This document shows, piece after piece, positions 1 through 5,174 of a DNA stretch of 6,385 nt. The stretch lies in NCBI GenBank assembly GCA_017989935.1, contig JAGNOY010000127.1, positions 1 to 6,385 of the forward strand, read 5' to 3'. The stretch's first letter is position 1. Every line of letters starts with the position of its first letter. Below the pieces are notes generated by a model that saw only the letters and a list, made by a program, of their open reading frames with translations, did not search any database and was not told where the DNA came from. The DNA is from Chitinophagaceae bacterium. GTDB taxonomy: Bacteria > Bacteroidota > Bacteroidia > Chitinophagales > Chitinophagaceae. Position numbers and translations under genes: made by a program.

Positions 1-41
1 AGACTTTTTAAATAGACTATAATTGATTTGCTTGTATTCAT
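1..41 (-). CDS. Possible 5' end of a further gene downstream of pyrF (partial)
   Basis: An ATG on the minus strand at 41-39 opens a frame, MNTSKSIIVYLKS, that stays open to the window edge. It begins 15 bp after the pyrF stop codon, the spacing expected of the next gene in the mrp-pyrF transcription unit. Only 13 codons are visible, so no family can be assigned, and an open frame this short could be chance. Confidence 0.25.
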   Translation of the reverse strand, partial: MNTSKSIIVYLKS

Positions 42-56
42 GAAGACTAAATCAGT

Positions 57-857
57 TTAAAGGTAAGATGACATTTCTTTTTGTAGACTTGATGCTTGCT
101 CATTCGCTCGTAAGGCAAAGTCTTCGACGCTGCTAGCGAAAATAATTTGACGAGAAACATTTACAAGCAATCCGATATCCTGATTCATTCCTATTTCACT
201 TACTTCTTTTAATGAACCACCTTGAGCGCCAACACCCGGAACTAGTAAAAAATGATTCGGAATTAAGGCGCGCACTTCTGCTAATTGAGCAGTTTTGGTA
301 GCCCCAATCACAAACATCAAATTTTCATCAGTGCCCCAAGTGCTAACTTTTTTAATCACATGCTTAAAAAGTTCCTCATCATGACTTTTTAAATATTGAA
401 AATCATAAGCTCCTTCATTAGACGTTAAACCTAATACGATAGTCCATTTATCTTTGAAGTCAAGAAAGGGTTTGATGCTATCTTTTCCCATATAGGGCGC
501 CACAGTAATACTGTGGAATTGCATAGCTTCGAAAAAGGCTTTGGCATATTGTGTAGAGGTGTTTCCAATGTCACCCCGTTTGGCATCTGCAATGGTAAAA
601 ATATTCTCGGGAATATAGTCTAAGGTTTTTTGCATGCTTTGCCAGCCTTTCAATCCTTGAGCTTCATAGAATGCAGTATTAATTTTATAGCTTACACAAT
701 ATTCTTTTGTGGCATCAATAATCGCTTTATTAAATTCAAAAACAGGATCCGCTGTATTTAATAAATGAGAAGGTATTTTAGTGATATCGGAATCAAGTCC
801 TACACACAAGTAGGATTGTTTATTCCGGATTTGTTGGATAAGGGCTTGTTTATTCAC
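57..857 (-). CDS. pyrF: Orotidine 5'-phosphate decarboxylase (PyrF, long/type 2 form)
   Basis: This cytosolic enzyme catalyses the last step of de novo pyrimidine synthesis, decarboxylating OMP to UMP. The 266-residue protein shows the family's marks in order: LCVGLDSD (17-24, substrate-contacting Asp22), SYKINTAFYE (56-65, Lys58 of the Lys/Asp active-site network), the catalytic signature DAKRGDIGNT (91-100, with Asp91, Lys93 and Asp96), and the phosphate-binding PGVGAQGG loop (207-214) with Arg236 near the C-terminus. The length and the DAKRGDIGNT form fit the longer bacterial type of about 270 residues rather than the roughly 230-residue E. coli type. The start is GTG (857-855); no in-frame ATG lies nearby upstream, and the motif LCVGLD sits at the expected distance from it. 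It lies 29 bp downstream of mrp on the same strand, so cotranscription is likely. All visible active-site residues are intact. Confidence 0.96.
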   Translation of the reverse strand: MNKQALIQQIRNKQSYLCVGLDSDITKIPSHLLNTADPVFEFNKAIIDATKEYCVSYKINTAFYEAQGLKGWQSMQKTLDYIPENIFTIADAKRGDIGNTSTQYAKAFFEAMQFHSITVAPYMGKDSIKPFLDFKDKWTIVLGLTSNEGAYDFQYLKSHDEELFKHVIKKVSTWGTDENLMFVIGATKTAQLAEVRALIPNHFLLVPGVGAQGGSLKEVSEIGMNQDIGLLVNVSRQIIFASSVEDFALRANEQASSLQKEMSSYL

Positions 858-886
858 AATGTTTTATCTTGGGCTAAATTGAATGA

Positions 887-1984
887 TTAATTATGAATTT
901 CAACTATTTTAGTCGGATTTAAATTGGCATTTCGGATTGAAATATTTCTGGCAATTTGTTGAGCAACTTGATCAATCGCTGCAACCGAAATCGGGTCGCC
1001 AAAATTCAAGGCTGGTTTACCTAAATCACCACCTTCGCGAATAGACATGGCGATTGGGATAGCGCCGAGATAAGGAATTTCAAAAAGATCAGCTAGTCGT
1101 TGTCCACCACCTTGTCCGAAAATGTAATATTTATTTTCTGGTAATTCTGCAGGCGTAAAATAGGCCATGTTTTCTACTATGCCAAGTATGGGTACTTTGA
1201 TTTGTGGCCCATCAAACATCATGATTGCTTTTTTTGCATCGGCCAAGGCAACTTCTTGCGGAGTCGTAACAATCACAGCGCCTGTAACAGGGATGGTTTG
1301 AACCATGGTTAAATGAATATCGCCCGTTCCAGGAGGTAAGTCTATGATTAAATAATCTAGTTCACCCCAAATTACATCAGTCACAAATTGTTTAAGCGCA
1401 CTGCTAGCCATAGGGCCACGCCATACTACAGCTTGTCTATCGTCAATTAAAAGTCCAATGCTCATGGCTTTGATGCCCATTACATCTATAGGCACTATCA
1501 TACCTTTGCCATCAACGTCTTTCATCATAGGTCTTTCACTTCGGATTCCTAACATAATTGGAATCGAAGGCCCGTAAATATCAGCATCCATGAGTCCAAC
1601 TTTGGCGCCGTTTTTAGCAAGCGCTAAAGCTAAGTTTACTGAAACAGTGGATTTTCCTACGCCGCCTTTGCCAGAACCCACGGCTATGATGTTTTTTACA
1701 CCTGGTAATACTAGTTGATTATCCTTTCGGTTACTTCGTATTTGAGAAGTGAAATTAACTTGTACCTGAGCTTCTTTATTGACAAGTATTTTGATGGCAT
1801 TTTCGCAGGCCATACGAATCATATCTTTCAATGGGCAGGCTGGTGTTGTAAGCACAACGGTAAAGGAAACATTCAATCCATCAATTTCTATATCCTTAAC
1901 CATATTTAAGGTCACTAAATCCTTGCCTAAATCGGGTTCCTGCACTTGACTTAAGGCTTCTAAAACTTTTTCTTGTGTAATCAT
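887..1984 (-). CDS. mrp: Mrp/NBP35-type iron-sulfur cluster carrier ATPase
   Basis: The 365-residue cytosolic P-loop protein is of the Mrp/ApbC family, whose members bind and deliver Fe-S clusters to apo-proteins. Residues 1-90 form a MIP18/DUF59-like domain (EPDLGKDLVTLNMVKDI, then TPACPLKDMI around 47-56). The ATPase domain has the deviant Walker A GSGKGGVGKST (103-113, Lys105 and Lys111), the switch segment DADIYGPS (133-140), WRGPM (188-192) and Walker B DLPPGTGD (215-222). In many Mrp proteins the segment after ENM(A/S)YF carries a CxxC that bridges a cluster between two subunits; here it reads TPAELPENKYYIFG with no cysteine. The only cysteines in the protein are Cys50 and Cys60 in the N-terminal domain. 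The start ATG (1984-1982) follows a TAACTTTG promoter-like box by 26 bp. pyrF follows on the same strand. The family assignment is secure; the cluster-binding mode is uncertain. Confidence 0.95.
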   Translation of the reverse strand: MITQEKVLEALSQVQEPDLGKDLVTLNMVKDIEIDGLNVSFTVVLTTPACPLKDMIRMACENAIKILVNKEAQVQVNFTSQIRSNRKDNQLVLPGVKNIIAVGSGKGGVGKSTVSVNLALALAKNGAKVGLMDADIYGPSIPIMLGIRSERPMMKDVDGKGMIVPIDVMGIKAMSIGLLIDDRQAVVWRGPMASSALKQFVTDVIWGELDYLIIDLPPGTGDIHLTMVQTIPVTGAVIVTTPQEVALADAKKAIMMFDGPQIKVPILGIVENMAYFTPAELPENKYYIFGQGGGQRLADLFEIPYLGAIPIAMSIREGGDLGKPALNFGDPISVAAIDQVAQQIARNISIRNANLNPTKIVEIHN

Positions 1985-2010
1985 CTAAAACTAATGTTAA
2001 ATATATCGGG

Positions 2011-2018
2011 CAAAGTTA
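2011..2018 (-). promoter_or_regulatory. Putative -7 promoter element for mrp-pyrF (TAACTTTG)
   Basis: Read on the minus strand, 2018-2011 is TAACTTTG followed by C. This matches the Bacteroidota housekeeping -7 consensus TAnnTTTG. It ends 26 bp before the mrp ATG, which would give a leader of roughly 20 nt. A clear -33 TTTG partner at the usual spacing was not found, so this is a motif-based call only. Confidence 0.5.
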
Positions 2019-2049
2019 AGTACAAAAGCACTTTATCCTTCTTTTCAAT

Positions 2050-2057
2050 TAGTTTTG
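2050..2057 (+). promoter_or_regulatory. Putative -7 promoter element for the 2062 gene (TAGTTTTG)
   Basis: TAGTTTTG matches the Bacteroidota TAnnTTTG -7 consensus. It ends only four bases before the GTG at 2062, so transcription would begin at or just inside the start codon. Either the mRNA is leaderless or nearly so, or this box is not the promoter used. No good -33 TTTG lies at the usual distance. Confidence 0.4.
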
Positions 2058-2061
2058 TTTC

Positions 2062-2694
2062 GTGAAGAAATTTCTCCTTGTTTTATTAAGCTGTTTAAGC
2101 CTATTCAAAATCTCTAAAGCACAGTATGGATTTGATGAAATGGTCGAATTAACTGGTGTTATCATGAGTGCGGACAGCTTGCGTTACCTGCCTTTTGTGA
2201 ATGTATCTATTCCTTCAAGAAATTCAGGAACAGTATCTACTGACAAAGGATTATTTACTTTAATTGTTGAAAAAGGAGATACCCTAGAATTTAGCAGTAT
2301 TGGTTATAGAAAGAAGACATATGTGATACCTAAAGAATTAAGTTCTAATAGATATTCGATTATTCAATTAATGACTCAAGACACTTTTTATTTGGCTAAC
2401 ACCATTATTAGGCCTCAATTAACTAAAGAAGAATTTGAAAAGGCGTTTAAAACATGGGATATTCCTGATGATAAATTTGAATCTGCCCGTAAAAATACCG
2501 AGTATCAAGTGATGCGCATGATGATTGCAACCTTGCCCAAAGATGGTCGAGAAAGTCAACATAATTATCAAAACATGCAGGCTCAAAAAAACTATTGGGC
2601 AGGTCAACAACCACCAATGACTATTTTTAGTCCACTTGCATGGATGGAATTTATCAAAGCCTGGAAGCGAGGGGACTTTAGAAGAAAAAAATAA
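2062..2694 (+). CDS. Secreted protein with carboxypeptidase-regulatory-like domain
   Basis: This is a 210-residue predicted exported protein. Residues 1-20 form a signal peptide (KK, a hydrophobic run, then KISKA|Q). Residues about 28-106 resemble the CarboxypepD_reg-like beta-sandwich common in Bacteroidota outer-membrane and secreted proteins: ELTGVIMSAD, then LPFVNVSIP, the GTVSTDKGLFTL turn, and a GDTLEFSSIGYRKK strand pair. The remainder (107-210) is polar and probably helical, ending in the basic GDFRRKK; I recognise no catalytic motif there. Such domains usually serve as binding or structural modules, as at the N-termini of TonB-dependent receptors, but no receptor plug or barrel follows here. 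The start is GTG (2062), chosen because it gives a complete signal peptide; the first internal ATG falls after the signal peptide. The gene starts a plus-strand pair, with the next gene 11 bp downstream. Its function is unknown. Confidence 0.85.
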   Translation: MKKFLLVLLSCLSLFKISKAQYGFDEMVELTGVIMSADSLRYLPFVNVSIPSRNSGTVSTDKGLFTLIVEKGDTLEFSSIGYRKKTYVIPKELSSNRYSIIQLMTQDTFYLANTIIRPQLTKEEFEKAFKTWDIPDDKFESARKNTEYQVMRMMIATLPKDGRESQHNYQNMQAQKNYWAGQQPPMTIFSPLAWMEFIKAWKRGDFRRKK

Positions 2695-2705
2695 AATACA
2701 CCTAT

Positions 2706-3092
2706 ATGAAAAAGTTCACCTACCATTTTATTGCTGTATTTATTGTATGTCTGTTTGGGTTTTCTTCTCTGCAAGCACAAGATAAAACCATATCAAATCG
2801 AGAAGCTAAAAAAGTAGCTAAAGTCATTAATCATTCCTTAGATGATATGGCCAAATCTATTGAAACTATGGACTGGAATTCACTAGGCGATTTGATTAAT
2901 AATACAGTCGTTATATTAGAAAAGCATACAGATGCGATTGTTCAAATTGCATCGTCTATTGATACTGAAAAGCTTGCACAAAATGCAGATAAGCTTGCAG
3001 AAAAAATTGAAGAGTCAATAGATGTAAAAAAGCTTGAAGATCAATTGGATGAAGTTTCCAAGAAGCTAGAAAAGGCTATGGATAAAAAATAA
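2706..3092 (+). CDS. Small secreted helical protein of unknown function
   Basis: This 128-residue protein starts at an ATG 11 bp after the preceding gene, so the two are probably cotranscribed. Residues 1-24 form a signal peptide (MKKFTYHFIAVF..., ending SLQA|Q). The mature part has almost no proline, is rich in Lys, Asp, Glu, Ala and Ile/Leu, and has amphipathic heptad-like spacing, strongest from about 85 to the C-terminus. Related segments recur there (DTEKLAQNADKLAEKIEES, then DVKKLEDQLDEVSKKLEKA), suggesting a helical bundle or short coiled coil in the periplasm. I recognise no family, no cysteines in the mature protein and no catalytic motif. Together with its partner it may form a small envelope module, but that is inferred from adjacency and shared export only. 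Confidence 0.8.
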   Translation: MKKFTYHFIAVFIVCLFGFSSLQAQDKTISNREAKKVAKVINHSLDDMAKSIETMDWNSLGDLINNTVVILEKHTDAIVQIASSIDTEKLAQNADKLAEKIEESIDVKKLEDQLDEVSKKLEKAMDKK

Positions 3093-3120
3093 AAGTTTCT
3101 TAAGCGCTTTTTTATTTTTT
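3084..3120 (+). terminator. Weak terminator-like AT hairpin after the small secreted protein
   Basis: The A-rich segment 3084-3095 can pair with the T-rich 3109-3120 (12 pairs including one G-T), with a 13-nt loop; T runs at 3108-3113 and 3115-3120 follow the short palindrome AAGCGCTT. The stem is nearly all A-T and overlaps the stop codon, so it would be weak. It is called mainly because it sits at the end of the two-gene unit. Confidence 0.25.
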
Positions 3121-3236
3121 GGGTGGCAGACACGCTTTCACTCATACTCCTCTCCCGAATCGGCTATGAAGAAGCATGTAAAATTTTGTTTTGTGAAGCC
3201 TCTCGGGATGCGGGGTATCCGTTCAATCGTTGCCAC
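3121..3236 (+). repeat. Structured intergenic repeat, copy A (inverted relative to copy B)
   Basis: This 116-bp element matches 4979-5097 in reverse complement through four blocks: 3121-3139 (18/19 identical), 3152-3167 (16/16), 3194-3214 (21/21) and 3224-3236 (12/13). Three variable spacers of nearly equal length separate them. The ends form an inverted repeat, GTGGCA (3123-3128) with TGCCAC (3231-3236). Inside, TCCCGA (3153-3158) can pair with TCGGGA (3203-3208), and GGCT (3162-3165) with AGCC (3197-3200), around a roughly 31-nt variable loop. It lies 28 bp after the preceding gene's stop and ends 84 bp before the TerC-family ATG. It has no transposase and no recognisable target duplication. 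Confidence 0.85.
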
Positions 3237-3315
3237 TTACCAACATTACCTATACGTTCTAGGTGGTAGCAAGATTGATGAACGAATGTTGAATCATTAC
3301 AAAAAAGCAAAATAA
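3166..3315 (+). CDS. Doubtful 49-codon frame overlapping repeat copy A
   Basis: An ATG at 3166 opens a 49-residue frame (MKKHVKFCFVKPLGMRGIRS..., ending LNHYKKAK) that stops 5 bp before the TerC-family gene. Its N-terminal half is repeat copy A, and the matching frame in copy B hits a stop after about ten codons, so the repeat itself is not coding. The C-terminal half lies outside the repeat and reads like plausible protein (HYLYVLGGSKIDERMLNHYKKAK region), perhaps the tail of a gene remnant or a short leader peptide. No family is recognised and chance is a fair explanation. Confidence 0.18.
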   Translation: MKKHVKFCFVKPLGMRGIRSIVATYQHYLYVLGGSKIDERMLNHYKKAK

Positions 3316-3320
3316 AATAT

Positions 3321-4022
3321 ATGTTAGAAGCCATCATTCCTTTACTTTCTTTAATCGCCCTCGAAGTGATTCTGGGGATTGATAATATTATCTTTATCTC
3401 TATTTCGGCAGATAAATTGCCCGAGAATCAAAGGAGTAAACTTCGGTTTTGGGGAATAGGTTTGGCTATGGTCATGAGGTTATGTCTCTTAGCCTTTATT
3501 TCTTGGATTCTGAAACTAGACCAAACAATTTTTACGCTTTTGAACACAGACTTTTCTGGGAAAGGTTTGATCTTAATTTTAGGTGGTCTTTTCTTGATCT
3601 ATAAAAGCACCAAAGAAATTTATCATAAAACAGAACTTCCCAATGAGGAGCAGTCAACAATCCCAACAAATAGTAGTTTTAAAAGATTACTTGCCGAAGT
3701 GATTATCTTAGATTTAGTTTTTTCTATAGATTCTATCATTACAGCGGTTGGTATGGTTCAAGAGCTTTGGGTAATGTATACAGCAGTATTTGTAGCGGTG
3801 GTTATTATGCTATTTGCATCAAAACCAATAAGCGAATTTATAGGAAAGCATCCTTCGTTTAAAATATTGGCTTTGTGTTTTTTAATGATGATAGGATTGT
3901 CACTTTTAGCAGAAGGGTTTCACGTGGAGATTCCGAAGGGTTACATATATTTTTCAATGGCATTTGCATTTTTAGTTGATGTAATTCAAATGAAAACCAT
4001 CAAGCAAAACCATGTTAAGTAA
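3321..4022 (+). CDS. TerC-family integral membrane protein
   Basis: This is a 233-residue multi-pass inner-membrane protein of the TerC family (relatives of Alx, YkoY and YceF), whose characterised members are linked to manganese export or metal loading of exported proteins, and to tellurite resistance. The family's paired, internally repeated motifs are visible: EVILGIDNIIF (15-25) in the first half and DLVFSIDSIITAVGM (131-145) in the second, with acidic residues Glu15, Asp21, Asp131 and Asp137 inside hydrophobic helices where ion coordination is expected. The closing segment AEGFHVEIPKGYIYFSMAFAFLVD (from 197) is also typical. Hydrophobic stretches near 1-20, 44-64, 82-94, 124-145, 150-167, 181-197 and 207-222 suggest about seven helices, with a polar loop at 96-121. 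The length is normal for the short form without CBS domains. It is convergent with the MORN protein gene. The substrate is not determinable from sequence. Confidence 0.93.
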   Translation: MLEAIIPLLSLIALEVILGIDNIIFISISADKLPENQRSKLRFWGIGLAMVMRLCLLAFISWILKLDQTIFTLLNTDFSGKGLILILGGLFLIYKSTKEIYHKTELPNEEQSTIPTNSSFKRLLAEVIILDLVFSIDSIITAVGMVQELWVMYTAVFVAVVIMLFASKPISEFIGKHPSFKILALCFLMMIGLSLLAEGFHVEIPKGYIYFSMAFAFLVDVIQMKTIKQNHVK

Positions 4023-4042
4023 ATATTCGTGTTAATCTAAGT

Positions 4043-4061
4043 GGTTAATGATTAAGTAACC
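4043..4061. terminator. Possible hairpin in the convergent intergenic region
   Basis: GGTTA (4043-4047) and TAACC (4057-4061) form a 5-bp stem with a 9-nt loop. A second possible stem, ACAAAC (4065-4070) with GTTTGT (4088-4093), lies just downstream. The 82-bp gap separates two convergent genes, so a two-way terminator is expected here, but neither stem is GC-rich and neither has a clean T-run. Confidence 0.2.
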
Positions 4062-4104
4062 CTAACAAACATTTCTACAAAGTATTCGTTTGTATTCAAT
4101 TGCA

Positions 4105-4893
4105 CTAATGTTTTTCTTTTCTCACATTTGGCTTTACATAGTCTGTATTTTCAGAAAAATCAGTATACCTAACCGGTTTTTTATTTTTCCCAATAGGCCA
4201 CACAGGGCTTGATTCTTTTTGAGTAACATGCGGCCATGTCTTCATTTTAGCTTCAATATATACGCTGTCTTTTTTACTTAGATATTCTCTTTCATACACA
4301 ATTTCGTCTACTTGGTATTCTACAATTTTGTTGATCTCTTTGGTTTGTGTATCGTAGTAAGTCCAAAATCCATGACGCACACTTCCTGCATCGGTTTTGA
4401 TGGTAATTTTATTAAACTGATTTGTTAGAGGATCTTCTACTTCGATCGTGTCATACACTTTACTTGAGTTTAGTGCCATAAAATGACCAATACAAAACAA
4501 ACTGCCATCTTCATAATATTTAGCTTCGCCATCTTTATTTCCTTTCTTATAAAACTCATCTGAAAGTATTCTTCCATCTAAGGTGAAATTTTGCCATCGA
4601 CCGATCTTGATATTATTTACATAAGATCCATATTCTAGGTAGCCACTTTCTCCATATTGTTCAGCATGCTCAATAAGCCATTTCCCTTGCTTCATTTGTT
4701 TAGCATCAGTTTGATTGATGGTATCTCCATTATCAAGCACTTCAAATGAAACAATTGCTGCTGCAACATGTGATTCAACATTTTTTTTCTTTTGTGCAAA
4801 AGTTGAAGAAGGATAAATAACCATCGCAAAAAAGACGAATGCAAGGAGTAGTTTAAGATGATTAGATAAATAAGGCACAATAAAATAGTTCAA
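4105..4893 (-). CDS. Secreted MORN-repeat protein, YwqK-antitoxin-like
   Basis: This 262-residue predicted exported protein has a signal peptide at about 1-33 (hydrophobic core LKLLLAFVFFAMVIY, cleavage after STFA|Q). The mature part contains MORN-like strands of the type annotated as YwqK-family antitoxin: GKWLIEH (70-76), YLEYGSYVNNIKIGRW (85-100), DGRILSDEFYKKGNKDGE (107-123), AKYYEDGSLFCIGHF (124-138) and later HGFWTYYD (174-181). The last 60 residues are polar and basic, without a recognised domain. The YwqK name is a family label: export makes a cytosolic antitoxin role unlikely, no toxin gene is adjacent, and the repeats more likely form a beta-meander binding surface in the envelope. 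No in-frame ATG precedes the signal peptide. The given start is TTG (4893-4891), GTG at 4878 also preserves the signal, and ATG at 4824 would remove most of its core. The gene is convergent with the TerC-family gene. Confidence 0.82.
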   Translation of the reverse strand: MNYFIVPYLSNHLKLLLAFVFFAMVIYPSSTFAQKKKNVESHVAAAIVSFEVLDNGDTINQTDAKQMKQGKWLIEHAEQYGESGYLEYGSYVNNIKIGRWQNFTLDGRILSDEFYKKGNKDGEAKYYEDGSLFCIGHFMALNSSKVYDTIEVEDPLTNQFNKITIKTDAGSVRHGFWTYYDTQTKEINKIVEYQVDEIVYEREYLSKKDSVYIEAKMKTWPHVTQKESSPVWPIGKNKKPVRYTDFSENTDYVKPNVRKEKH

Positions 4894-4978
4894 TTATCTA
4901 CAATAATACTGAAATCATTCTATTTTTGGCTAAACTAAAACGGCAATGAGAAAAATTATCTTTTATATGGGATGAATT

Positions 4979-5097
4979 GCGGCAACGATTGTAGCGAAAA
5001 GCCCGCATCCCGAGAGGCTTCAAGTTAGTTGAATGATGCTAGCCAGATAATAGCCGATTCGGGAGTGGACTTGTAGCGGAAAGCGTGTCTGCCGCCC
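4979..5097 (-). repeat. Structured intergenic repeat, copy B (inverted relative to copy A)
   Basis: This 119-bp element is the second copy of the repeat at 3121-3236, in opposite orientation. Its terminal inverted repeat is GCGGCA (4979-4984) with TGCCGC (5090-5095); copy A has a T-A pair where this copy has C-G, so pairing is kept although the bases differ. The inner stems are TCCCGA (5008-5013) with TCGGGA (5059-5064), and GGCT (5016-5019) with AGCC (5052-5055). It also holds an internal direct repeat, TTGTAGCGAAAAGC (4989-5002) and TTGTAGCGGAAAGC (5071-5084), 13/14 identical, that is largely lost in copy A. It occupies the divergent region between the MORN gene (85 bp away) and the propeller gene (77 bp away). 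Confidence 0.85.
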
Positions 5098-5174
5098 AAA
5101 TGATGCTGAATACAAGTTTAGTATAGTTCTATTTTTAATCACTGCGGTTTAATTTAACGCATAAAATATTTTTA

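Noticed and set aside
1715..1909. Plus-strand 64-codon frame opposite mrp
   Set aside because: It lies fully antisense to the conserved N-terminal domain of mrp, resembles no protein, and has no promoter or ribosome site.
2419..2610. Minus-strand 63-codon frame opposite the first secreted-protein gene
   Set aside because: Antisense to a gene with a signal peptide and a recognisable domain; its own translation shows no domain features.
3121..3320. yybP-ykoY manganese riboswitch upstream of the TerC-family gene
   Set aside because: The location is right, but I cannot find that family's conserved loop sequences here, and the same element also occurs at 4979-5097 upstream of non-TerC genes.
4692..4880. 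Minus-strand 62-codon frame inside the MORN gene
   Set aside because: A shifted frame of the signal-peptide region; the MORN frame continues with clear repeats, so this is a shadow.
3121..5097. Insertion sequence or composite transposon bounded by the inverted repeats
   Set aside because: No transposase or recombinase is encoded between them, no target-site duplication is visible, and the enclosed genes look like ordinary chromosomal genes in codon use.
3121..5097. CRISPR array or tRNA/rRNA genes
   Set aside because: Only two distant, inverted repeat copies are present, with no regular spacers; no tRNA cloverleaf or rRNA sequence was recognised anywhere in the window.
5098..5174. Promoter for the propeller gene
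   Set aside because: No clean TAnnTTTG box is present between repeat copy B and the ATG; near matches differ at two or more fixed positions.
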